Origin: Methylobacter sp. KS41
GTDB lineage: Bacteria; Pseudomonadota; Gammaproteobacteria; Methylococcales; Methylomonadaceae
Assembly: GCA_002862125.1 (NCBI GenBank)
Contig: PHSP01000003.1
Span: forward strand, 806,001 to 870,000
Reading direction: 5' to 3'
Length of the DNA: 64,000 bases
In this document: piece by piece, positions 43,712 to 51,569 of the stretch
Position numbering within the stretch: the stretch's first letter is position 1
Layout: each line of letters opens with the position of its first letter
Notes under the pieces: generated by a model
The model's database searches: none
Told to the model about the DNA's origin: nothing
What the model saw: only the letters and a program-made list of their open reading frames with translations
Translations under genes and position numbers: made by a program

Positions 43712-44859
43712 ATGCTGAACATTACGTGTCGCCCGATACAAGTGCTAAACGGCTTCGTTTATTAGGCCTGATACGCAAGGAGTTCCTGCAGATCCGGCGC
43801 GATCTTTCCAGCATTGCCATCGCCTTCCTGTTACCCATCGTGCTGCTGATAATATTCGGTTACGGGGTTTCCCTGGACGCCAAGCATGTACATGTAGGCC
43901 TGGTTGCCGAGAATCCGGGACCGGAGACAGCGGATTTTTTTTCAGGGCTGCAGCGCTCCGAGTATTTCCAGCCGGTCTATTTCAGCGGCCAGCGCGCGGC
44001 GCAAAAAGCCTTAGATCAGCGCCGGATCAGCGCCATTGTGCGTTTGCGTAGCGATTTTTCCCGGCAATTGTTAAACGGGCATTCAGCACCGATTGATGTT
44101 ATCGTGGATGGCGTTGACGCCAATACGGCCCGCTTGGTCTCGGGTTACTTACAGGGCGTTTGGGCCGGATGGCTGCAACGGCGGCTGGATGAAAGAGCAG
44201 GAGGTTCAGCCCAGGCCGTGCTGATGCAACAGCGCATCTGGTTCAACCCGGCGGTGCGCAGCAGGGATTATCTGGTTCCGGGGCTTATCGCAGTTATCAT
44301 GACGCTGACTGGCGCCCTGCTGACCGCAATGGTCGTGGCCCGCGAGTGGGATCGCGGCACCCTGGAGGCGCTATTGGCGACGCCGGTCAGCGTCGGCGAA
44401 GTGCTGACCGGCAAGCTTGTCCCCTACTATTTGTTGGGGATGGGCGGCATGGCGCTAGCCATCGGCATGGCCATCTTTCTCTTCGAAGTGCCGTTGCGCG
44501 GTTCACTGTGGGTGCTGTTCGTAACCGGCTCTTTGTTTCTCTTAGCCGCCCTGGGGATGGGGCTTTTGATCTCGATCATCGCACAAAATCAGTTCGTCGC
44601 CGGACAAATGGCGATCATCACTACCTATTTGCCGGCTTTCATCCTGTCAGGCTTCATTTTTGACATCGACAGCATGCCCGTTGCTGTGCAGACTTTCACC
44701 TATCTGATTGCGGCCCGTTATTTCGTCGCCATTTTGCAAACCGTGTTTCTGGCTGGCGACGTTTGGGAGGTGATCGTCCCCAATGCCCTGGCTTTGGCGC
44801 TGATGGCGTTGGTTTTCCTGGCGCTGGCCGCGCGGCGCATGCCTCGCCGTTTGGGCTAG
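43708..44859 (+). CDS. ABC-2 type permease (YbhS type)
   Basis: The protein has 383 residues from ATG 43708, overlapping the ATPase stop. ABC-2 layout: an N-terminal transmembrane helix (SIAIAFLLPIVLLIIFGYG), a large periplasmic domain (about 50-190) and five C-terminal helices. AREWDRGTLEALLATPVSVGEVLTGK is the conserved coupling loop. It forms the transport channel with the next gene's product. Confidence 0.92.
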   Translation: MNAEHYVSPDTSAKRLRLLGLIRKEFLQIRRDLSSIAIAFLLPIVLLIIFGYGVSLDAKHVHVGLVAENPGPETADFFSGLQRSEYFQPVYFSGQRAAQKALDQRRISAIVRLRSDFSRQLLNGHSAPIDVIVDGVDANTARLVSGYLQGVWAGWLQRRLDERAGGSAQAVLMQQRIWFNPAVRSRDYLVPGLIAVIMTLTGALLTAMVVAREWDRGTLEALLATPVSVGEVLTGKLVPYYLLGMGGMALAIGMAIFLFEVPLRGSLWVLFVTGSLFLLAALGMGLLISIIAQNQFVAGQMAIITTYLPAFILSGFIFDIDSMPVAVQTFTYLIAARYFVAILQTVFLAGDVWEVIVPNALALALMALVFLALAARRMPRRLG

Positions 44860-44863
44860 AGTC

Positions 44864-45973
44864 ATGTTATACGCTATGCTCGGTTTGTTGAAAAAGGAAT
44901 TTCTGGCGTTGCTCAGAGACAAGAAAAGCCGCTTCGTACTGATCGGCCCACCCCTTATCCAGTTGCTGGTGTTCGGCTACGCCGCGACCTTCGATCTCAA
45001 TCGCGTGCCCATCGCCATCTATAACGAAGACTCAGGCTCAGCCTCGCGGGAACTGATAGCCCGCTTTACCGGCGCCAAGGCTTTCCGCGAGGTAGGCCGG
45101 ATTACAAGGCAATCCGGCATCGCTGAATTCATCAATCCGAAAAAAGCCTTGCTGGTCTTGCATATCGGGCGCGAGTTCAGCCGTGATCTTTCCAAGCGGA
45201 AGCCCGCGAGCATTCAGCTTATCGTGGACGGGCGCAACTCCAACACGGCCTTGATCGCCCTCAATTACGCACAAACGATTCTGGCCGGTTTCAACCGCAC
45301 CTGGACGGAGCAACAGCGTCTTGCAATACCGCCGGCCCGGCTTGAAATCCGCGCCTGGTTCAACCCCAATCTGAACAGCCAGTGGTTTATCGTGCCGGGA
45401 ATCGTCGGCCTTTTGACCCTGGTCGTCACCATGCTGGTCACGGCGCTGTCGGTGGCGCGGGAGCGGGAACAGGGCACCTTCGATCAACTCCTCGTCACTC
45501 CGTTCACGCCGCTGGAAATACTCATTGGCAAGGCTCTGCCCGGTGTGCTGATCGGTCTGGTCGAATCCTCTTTCATCGTTCTGATGGCCGTGTATTGGTT
45601 TCACGTGCCGTTCGTCGGGGACGTCGCTGCGCTTTACCTCGGCATCGTCTTGTTCGTAGTCGCGACCGCCGGTGTCGGCTTGATGATCTCCTCGCTGGCC
45701 ACCACGCAACAGCAAGGATTACTGGGGGCGTTTCTGTTCATCGTGCCGTCCATCATACTTTCAGGTTTCGCCACGCCGATCGCCAACATGCCCGAGACCG
45801 TGCAAACCCTCACCCTGCTGATTCCGTTACGCTATTTCCTGGTCATCGTGCGCGGCGTGATGCTGGAAAGCATCCCGTTGTCTCTGCTGTCGGACCAGTA
45901 TTGGCCTATGGCCGTGATTGGCTTTGCAACGCTCGGCCTGGCGGCCTGGATGTTCCGAAGGCGGCTTTATTGA
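44864..45973 (+). CDS. ABC-2 type permease (YbhR type)
   Basis: The protein has 369 residues and the same fold as the preceding permease. It has an N-terminal helix (RFVLIGPPLIQLLVFGYAATF), a periplasmic domain and five C-terminal helices, with AREREQGTFDQLLVTPFTPLEILIGK as the coupling loop. It starts four bases after the previous stop and completes the exporter set (outer membrane factor, adaptor, ATPase, two permeases). No regulator is adjacent; substrates are unknown. Confidence 0.92.
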   Translation: MLYAMLGLLKKEFLALLRDKKSRFVLIGPPLIQLLVFGYAATFDLNRVPIAIYNEDSGSASRELIARFTGAKAFREVGRITRQSGIAEFINPKKALLVLHIGREFSRDLSKRKPASIQLIVDGRNSNTALIALNYAQTILAGFNRTWTEQQRLAIPPARLEIRAWFNPNLNSQWFIVPGIVGLLTLVVTMLVTALSVAREREQGTFDQLLVTPFTPLEILIGKALPGVLIGLVESSFIVLMAVYWFHVPFVGDVAALYLGIVLFVVATAGVGLMISSLATTQQQGLLGAFLFIVPSIILSGFATPIANMPETVQTLTLLIPLRYFLVIVRGVMLESIPLSLLSDQYWPMAVIGFATLGLAAWMFRRRLY

Positions 45974-46365
45974 TGCGCCGCAAGCTCTCTTTCGGTTTTT
46001 TGGATTCGGCCATTCTTGCATTGATTGCCTCTTTAACGGATAGGTATTTATACCTGTTGTAAAGATGAGTAAATTAATGAACAATAATATTGATCAATGC
46101 AGGACCTATTGAAAGTCAGGTGCGGAAAGCGGCGGATTCCATGCAAAGGCGGCCTGCTTTTTTCGCGCCAAGGCAGGTTTGTGGGCACGGTACTGGGCTT
46201 GCCTGTTTCAATATAGGAAGAAGTAAATGCCATCATTCTTCGACCCAAATGAGAGTGTCATGAAAAGTAATCGACCAAAACGGCGCGAATCCAACATTTT
46301 TTCATTATCAATCGAGCCTGTTTCCATTGTTTTAGTGTCTTGATTGAAAAATAAAGGGTTTCAAT
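45974..46365. other. Intergenic region after the exporter operon
   Basis: These 392 bases show the base composition falling back to that of the chromosome. No terminator with a T-run and no gene is seen. A 29-codon frame at the left edge (from ATG 45973) has no recognisable product. Confidence 0.4.
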
Positions 46366-47808
46366 ATGAATGAAAACCAACTGATTTACTCATTTGCCAA
46401 GAAACACATGATCAGCCCTTCAGGTCTGCTGTCACTGATGATGCCACATACCTCGGGAGTTGGAATTGGAGTCAAGGGGCTGGATGGTCATTATCTGCTG
46501 GTCAACAAGGCCATGAACGCCATGTTCGGAAAGAGTGACGGGCAGATCAAAAACATGACCGACACAGATATATTCCCGCCCGAAGTCGCCGCGAAGCTCC
46601 AGCGTTCAGACCGGAAAATCTGCGATGGCGCAGTGGCGGCAAGCGATGAACTGGATTTGTCGATCAACGGGGCGCCGATGAGATGCTTATCGCTCAAGTT
46701 TCCAGTAATGGGGAATGACGGAAGGATTCTTTTTATCGGCACAGTGATGCTTGACATCTCAGGCCAGGAAAATGTTGCAGAAATGCGGCAAACCATGGAT
46801 AAATTGCAGCTACTGAATCAGCAATTACAGATAACCTTGGTTGAACTTGATAGGCTGGCCAGTACCGACAAGCTAACCGGGGCCTGGAACAGGCGGCGGC
46901 TCGAAGAAGCCGTGGTAAACGAGATGGATCGTCTGAGACGATATGGCCACCCATTGAGCATGCTGATCATCGACATAGATTTTTTCAAAAAGGTTAACGA
47001 TGATTACGGACATGTAGCCGGCGATCAGGTTCTGGCGTTACTTGCGGCCATTATTCGATCATCCTATCGCGCCACGGATGCGCTGACGCGATGGGGGGGT
47101 GAAGAGTTTGTCGTACTGAACCCCAATACTACGTTGCTAACCTCGGCGATTTTGGCTGAACGGTTGCGCGAAAGGATTGCCGGGGAGGACTTCCCGGAAG
47201 TGAAAAATATTACGGTGAGCATCGGGGTGGCCGAATGTGTAAATGGGGAGACTTGGGAGCAGTGGTTTAAGCGGGCCGATGACGCCCTTTATCAGGCCAA
47301 AGTCGGCGGGCGCGACCGGGTTCAGCTTGCGCCAGAAAGAAACGATCGAGCCAGAGGCGGTGAAATTGCCTCGGCGAATTTCGTCCAGCTTTCCTGGCAT
47401 TCCGCGTACGAATGCGGTGATTCTTTAATTGACGCTCAACACCGTAATCTTTTCGGTGACGCCAACAACCTGCTCACGGCAATGCTCTCCGAGCGTCCGG
47501 CTGATGAGGCGGGTGCTGTGATTGAAGCCCTGATTCATGATGTCGTCCAGCATTTTCAAGACGAGGAAGCCATATTTGCGGCGGCCGGGTTTCCCGGTGC
47601 GGAGGAACATGCCGCCATCCATCGGCAACTCGTGGATAGAGCAGTCATCTTGGTTGCTCGTTTTCATGCCGGAACGCTTACAATCGGAGAGCTGTTCCAG
47701 TATTTGGCCCACGATGTGATAGCCAAACATATTCTTGGGTCTGATCGCGAGTACTTTCCTTATTTGAAAGGTTCGGAGCCGACAGAATCGGCTGTCAAGG
47801 ATCAATAG
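46366..47808 (+). CDS. PAS-GGDEF diguanylate cyclase with C-terminal hemerythrin domain
   Basis: The protein has 480 residues. An N-terminal PAS domain (about 25-130) is followed by a short helix linker. The GGDEF domain spans about 165-320, with the active-site variant GGEEF near residue 244 and an RATD inhibitory site five residues upstream. The C-terminal bacteriohemerythrin domain is about 345-470, with di-iron ligands visible as WHSAYECGD, IDAQHRNLF, HFQDEEAIF, EEHAAIH and LAHDVIAKHILGSD. It should make cyclic di-GMP in response to oxygen or redox state, as shown for a Vibrio cholerae hemerythrin cyclase. Cytoplasmic; no transmembrane segment is seen. Confidence 0.93.
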   Translation: MNENQLIYSFAKKHMISPSGLLSLMMPHTSGVGIGVKGLDGHYLLVNKAMNAMFGKSDGQIKNMTDTDIFPPEVAAKLQRSDRKICDGAVAASDELDLSINGAPMRCLSLKFPVMGNDGRILFIGTVMLDISGQENVAEMRQTMDKLQLLNQQLQITLVELDRLASTDKLTGAWNRRRLEEAVVNEMDRLRRYGHPLSMLIIDIDFFKKVNDDYGHVAGDQVLALLAAIIRSSYRATDALTRWGGEEFVVLNPNTTLLTSAILAERLRERIAGEDFPEVKNITVSIGVAECVNGETWEQWFKRADDALYQAKVGGRDRVQLAPERNDRARGGEIASANFVQLSWHSAYECGDSLIDAQHRNLFGDANNLLTAMLSERPADEAGAVIEALIHDVVQHFQDEEAIFAAAGFPGAEEHAAIHRQLVDRAVILVARFHAGTLTIGELFQYLAHDVIAKHILGSDREYFPYLKGSEPTESAVKDQ

Positions 47809-48255
47809 GCCGGATTTCGTTGATTTCTGGCTGTTATCGTGCGAATACCTCAATCTCAGGCGCAATTGCGGCAGGTCCGTTATAACCTTGTCAGCGTTTA
47901 AATAAGGGACAGGTATTTCCGGCGCATCGCCTTCCCGGAGGTGCTGTGCAAGACTTGGATAGAACCCCCTGCGTTAATTCGTATACCTCTGCTTTTTGTT
48001 TAACAACTTGAAGCACAGGCATGCTGAAAAAATATAGCAAGTAGAGTTCAGCCGGCTTGCTTAACCCGGAGCTTCATGGCTCCCGTATCCGGCAATCTTC
48101 TTACCTGTTACGCTGCTTTTAGATGCATAGATAATGGAAGGCGTCCTAATTAAAGGACTCAACGAGTATCCAGTCTGGCTAAAAAGCCAATTTGATGTGA
48201 GAATAGTTCTGCTTAATTTACTCGCTTATTACCTGAAGTTTTTCCTGATCAACAA
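47809..48255. other. Intergenic leader region upstream of draT
   Basis: These 447 bases contain two hairpins: GGAGC/GCTCC near 48068-48084 and TGGCT/AGCCA near 48176-48190. I tested by eye for a cyclic di-GMP or other riboswitch and found no convincing consensus. No gene is seen. Confidence 0.4.
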
Positions 48256-49065
48256 ATGTCTGATACTTCCCTATATGGACACAGCACCAACTTAATAGGT
48301 TTGGCGACTGCTTGCATGGCCAGCCATGCTTTTAACGAAAACCCCAAGCCGCTGCATATTGCAGGCGTCCGGGAGGCGGCTTCGGGTTTGTTTGAGAAAT
48401 TGCCCGGACAGCCAACACTGGCTGACTGCGGCCGGGTATTTCAAGACTACATGTGTGTCGTCTTCGGCTTTGAAACAGAGCAAAGACTCGGAAACGATCA
48501 TTCGGGAAGACGGCGTTACCGGAATAGTTATCTCCGGTTAATTCAGGATTGGGGGCGGGATTCAAACAATGCCCAGGGCGCGGTTTTTAAAGGCTGGGTG
48601 GAAAGCCGCTTTGGACTGTTTCCTACTTATCATAAACAACGCATAAGCAGTTTCATGAGTAAAGACTGGATAATGTATATCGAAGAAAAGATGAGCAGCC
48701 GTTATCATAACAACTGCATTTACATGCAACTGGATCTTCTTTACGAATTCTGTCAATGGGTTATCGAACGTTTTCAGTTTCCTGCGTCAACCCATAAAAC
48801 CCTCTATCGCGGCGTTAACTCACTGGATGATCATTGGGTTGATCAGAATGAGGATAAGCTGCATAAAATCGTGCGCTTCAATAGTGTTGTTTCTTTTACC
48901 GACCGCCGCAGTATTGCGAGTGAATTCGGAGCTTATATTCTGGAAGTTGAGGTGCCCATGGTTAAACTGATTTTTTTTAACGAACTGTTGCCATGTCATG
49001 CTTTACGCGGCGAAGCAGAATATTTGGTGATTGGCGGCGATTATCGCGTCAAAGTGCAACGTTAA
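48256..49065 (+). CDS. draT: NAD+-dinitrogenase-reductase ADP-ribosyltransferase
   Basis: The protein has 269 residues. DraT switches nitrogenase off by ADP-ribosylating an arginine of the NifH iron protein when ammonium rises or energy falls. The sequence matches DraT throughout: GHSTNLIGLATACMASHAFN at the start, FKGWVESRFGLFPTYHK in the middle, and LYRGVNSLDD and SFTDRRSIASEFG in the catalytic half. Its partner draG follows 14 bases after the stop. This implies a nitrogenase elsewhere in the genome. Confidence 0.95.
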   Translation: MSDTSLYGHSTNLIGLATACMASHAFNENPKPLHIAGVREAASGLFEKLPGQPTLADCGRVFQDYMCVVFGFETEQRLGNDHSGRRRYRNSYLRLIQDWGRDSNNAQGAVFKGWVESRFGLFPTYHKQRISSFMSKDWIMYIEEKMSSRYHNNCIYMQLDLLYEFCQWVIERFQFPASTHKTLYRGVNSLDDHWVDQNEDKLHKIVRFNSVVSFTDRRSIASEFGAYILEVEVPMVKLIFFNELLPCHALRGEAEYLVIGGDYRVKVQR

Positions 49066-49079
49066 AGAAGGAGGCGGAA

Positions 49080-49964
49080 TTGTCAGCTGAGCACGTATTA
49101 GACAGAGCGCTGGGAGCCTATTTGGGCTTTGCCTGCGGCGATGCGCTCGGGGCTACGGTGGAGTTTATGACGCCGGAACAAATCCAAAGACGCTACGGAG
49201 TGCATCAGGATATTACCGGGGGCGGCTGGCTGGGGCTTGAAGCGGGACAAGTCACTGATGACACGCAAATGTCACTGGCAGTGGGGCAAGCAATCATAGA
49301 TAATCAGGGCTGGAACATCCGGGCCGTTGCAGATAATTTTGTCGCATGGCTGGAAAGCGATCCGCCTGATGTAGGTAATACCTGCCGGCGCGGTATCATG
49401 CGCTATAGGGAAAATGGTGAATTATCCGGTCCGTCTCGCGTTGATGAAGCGGGAAACGGTGCGTGCATGCGTAATTTGCCGGTGGTGCTGTCGACATTAA
49501 ACCGGCCTGATTATTTTAGCGAATGGAGTTTGCAACAAAGCCAAATTACCCATAATAATCCTTTGTCTAATGCCGCTACCTTAACACTGGGGCGGATCGC
49601 CAGTCATTTGATTAACGGGCGGGATATGGACGCCTGCATACAGGAAACCGGACGCTTGATCAGTCAATACAGCGAATTTGCTTATAGCCCTTATTCAGGT
49701 AAAGCTTCAGGCTATATTGTCGATACCGTGCAGACGGTTTTACATTATTTTTTTTGTTCAGACAGTTTTGAGTCCTGTCTGATTGCAACCGTTAATCAGG
49801 GCGGCGATGCCGATACTACAGGTGCGTTGGCGGGAATGCTTGCAGGCGCTAAATATGGCGTTCAACAGATTCCGGGGCGCTGGTTAAAGCAATTAGATCC
49901 GCAGATTGCAACCCAAATACGTAAGCAAACGCCGGAGCTTATCCGGCTTGCGGGATTGCGCTGA
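49080..49964 (+). CDS. draG: ADP-ribosyl-[dinitrogenase reductase] glycohydrolase
   Basis: The protein has 294 residues from TTG 49080, chosen because AAGAAGGAGG ends five bases upstream. No ATG is better placed. DraG removes the ADP-ribose that DraT adds and so reactivates nitrogenase. The dinuclear-metal site is visible in VTDDTQMSLA near residue 60 and in GGDADTTGALAGM near 240, with GDALGATVEFM at the N-terminus. DraT and DraG are in the usual order. Confidence 0.95.
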   Translation: MSAEHVLDRALGAYLGFACGDALGATVEFMTPEQIQRRYGVHQDITGGGWLGLEAGQVTDDTQMSLAVGQAIIDNQGWNIRAVADNFVAWLESDPPDVGNTCRRGIMRYRENGELSGPSRVDEAGNGACMRNLPVVLSTLNRPDYFSEWSLQQSQITHNNPLSNAATLTLGRIASHLINGRDMDACIQETGRLISQYSEFAYSPYSGKASGYIVDTVQTVLHYFFCSDSFESCLIATVNQGGDADTTGALAGMLAGAKYGVQQIPGRWLKQLDPQIATQIRKQTPELIRLAGLR

Positions 49965-50105
49965 AATTATTTGCTGCGAGCTTTTAAACTTATTCGCGTT
50001 AGCCGCCAAGTGTTGTTTGTTTTGATTCATTCCTTACGTCCGGCAGGAATTCAATGACGTTTCCTGATACACTTAAAATCCATACTTAACTACAGGGTGT
50101 AAGGC

Positions 50106-51341
50106 ATGTCCTCATCAGTAAAAAAAAATATTCTTTACGTTGAAAATGGTATTGGCTACGGTGGGGCGATTATTTGTTTACGTCATTTGGTGCGCAATTT
50201 AGATCGCAGCCGTTATACGCCGCTAGTAGTTACAGGACGGACCGGACCTGATTACCAGGACATCGCCAATGAGTCACAATGGCAATATATTGCGGACCGC
50301 CATATCGATAATGTTGGTTTGCGCTTGCGTTTGGCAAAAGCGGCATGGCCAAAGAATTTTCTGCCATTGCGTTTTGTGCTTGCCCAGTTGCTTGCCAGGG
50401 CCGACGATGTGTTCAATTTTTTACCCTTTTTTCTCCGGCTATTGTGGGCGGCAAAACGCTTTCGCGTCGACCTGATTCATGCCAATAATGATCCGTTTTC
50501 TAACCGGGCTGCTTTGCTGGCCGCTAAAACGCTGGGCATTCCCTGCGTTTGCCATGTCCGCGGCGGCGATTATGAGGGTTCAGGGTTTATGCAATGGACG
50601 TATACGCTGCCGGATCATTTCATTTCGGTATCGCGTTGGATAGCGAAGAGCATGCAGGACAAACTGCGCATTCCAGATGAAAAAATCAGCGTGGTTTACG
50701 ACGGCATCGCCTTGGAAAAACTCAACACCCATGCCGACGGGGCGGAATTCAGGCGAGCCCATCAGATTCCCGGTGATGCATTTGCAGTCGGCTTGGTTGG
50801 TTTGTTGATTCCGTGGAAAGGGCAGGCGCTATTTCTCGATGCGGCAAAATTGCTGCGAGAGAAAATCCCCCGCCTAAAATTGCTGATTATTGGCGGTACG
50901 CCGGATGACTGCGTATCTTATGAAGCCATGCTGCGGCAACGGGCCAGTGACGAGCAGTTAACCGGACTGATTGTTTTCACCGGACATGTATCGGCGATGG
51001 AAGCCGTGTATAACGGACTGGATGTTGTATTATCGGCTTCCATCGACCCGGAGCCTCTGGGCACAGTGGTTATCGAAGCCATGGCGATGGGTAGGCCGCT
51101 GATTGGGCCCAATCACGGCGGCGCAGCGGAAATGATGCGGCATGACGAAACTGGCTTGTTATTCACTCCGCGTGATGCCCAGTCTTTAGCGGATGCGATC
51201 GAAAAGTTTTATCTCAGTAAAACATTACGCGATACATTAGGCGCAAACGCGCGTTCGGAGGCTTTAAAGACTTTCGCGGTTGAAACCCATGTCGAACATG
51301 TTCAAAATATTTACCAGCAATTATTGCTAAAACCACGCTAA
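50106..51341 (+). CDS. Family 4 glycosyltransferase
   Basis: The protein has 411 residues with a GT-B fold. The N-terminal acceptor domain has NGIGYGGAIICLRHLV. The donor domain includes VGLLIPWKGQALFLDAA, and the E-x7-E motif falls within EPLGTVVIEAMAMGRPLI followed by GGAAEMM. It probably adds a sugar to a polysaccharide or lipid-linked glycan. A broken family 2 glycosyltransferase lies directly downstream, suggesting this was part of a larger polysaccharide locus before an insertion sequence arrived. Confidence 0.9.
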   Translation: MSSSVKKNILYVENGIGYGGAIICLRHLVRNLDRSRYTPLVVTGRTGPDYQDIANESQWQYIADRHIDNVGLRLRLAKAAWPKNFLPLRFVLAQLLARADDVFNFLPFFLRLLWAAKRFRVDLIHANNDPFSNRAALLAAKTLGIPCVCHVRGGDYEGSGFMQWTYTLPDHFISVSRWIAKSMQDKLRIPDEKISVVYDGIALEKLNTHADGAEFRRAHQIPGDAFAVGLVGLLIPWKGQALFLDAAKLLREKIPRLKLLIIGGTPDDCVSYEAMLRQRASDEQLTGLIVFTGHVSAMEAVYNGLDVVLSASIDPEPLGTVVIEAMAMGRPLIGPNHGGAAEMMRHDETGLLFTPRDAQSLADAIEKFYLSKTLRDTLGANARSEALKTFAVETHVEHVQNIYQQLLLKPR

Positions 51342-51380
51342 GTTTCCGTTTTAGTCACAGAGTCTCGTCCTATACCAAGG

Positions 51381-51569
51381 AAAACGATTTTCCATGAAAA
51401 TGCTCCATTAGTTTCCGTCGTTATTCCAGCCAGCAAACGCGCGGGTTTGCTGCTGGATGCAGTAGCAAGCGTGGCTGTTCAAATCATGATTAACTGGGAA
51501 GCCAAAATTGCGATTGGATGTTATGCGCAACGCCCAATAATGTATGCGGCACGCCCAATGCGGGCTTAT
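51381..51569 (+). pseudogene. Truncated family 2 glycosyltransferase remnant
   Basis: A frame through 51381-51569 reads NAPLVSVVIPASKRAGLLL then DAVASVAVQIMINWEAK, which is the start of a GT2 domain (usual form VSVVIPAYNRA...NWE). It has no plausible start codon with a ribosome binding site. The conserved region stops after about 45 residues, and the frame then runs into the left end of the insertion sequence. No GT2 continuation is seen to the right of the element (53679 onward), so more DNA was lost than just the insertion. Confidence 0.7.

Noticed and set aside
45038-45715. 225-codon minus-strand frame opposite the second permease
   Set aside because: Shadow of a well-supported ABC-2 permease.
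47809-48255. Cyclic di-GMP or other riboswitch upstream of draT
   Set aside because: Two small hairpins are seen, but the conserved core sequences of known classes are missing.
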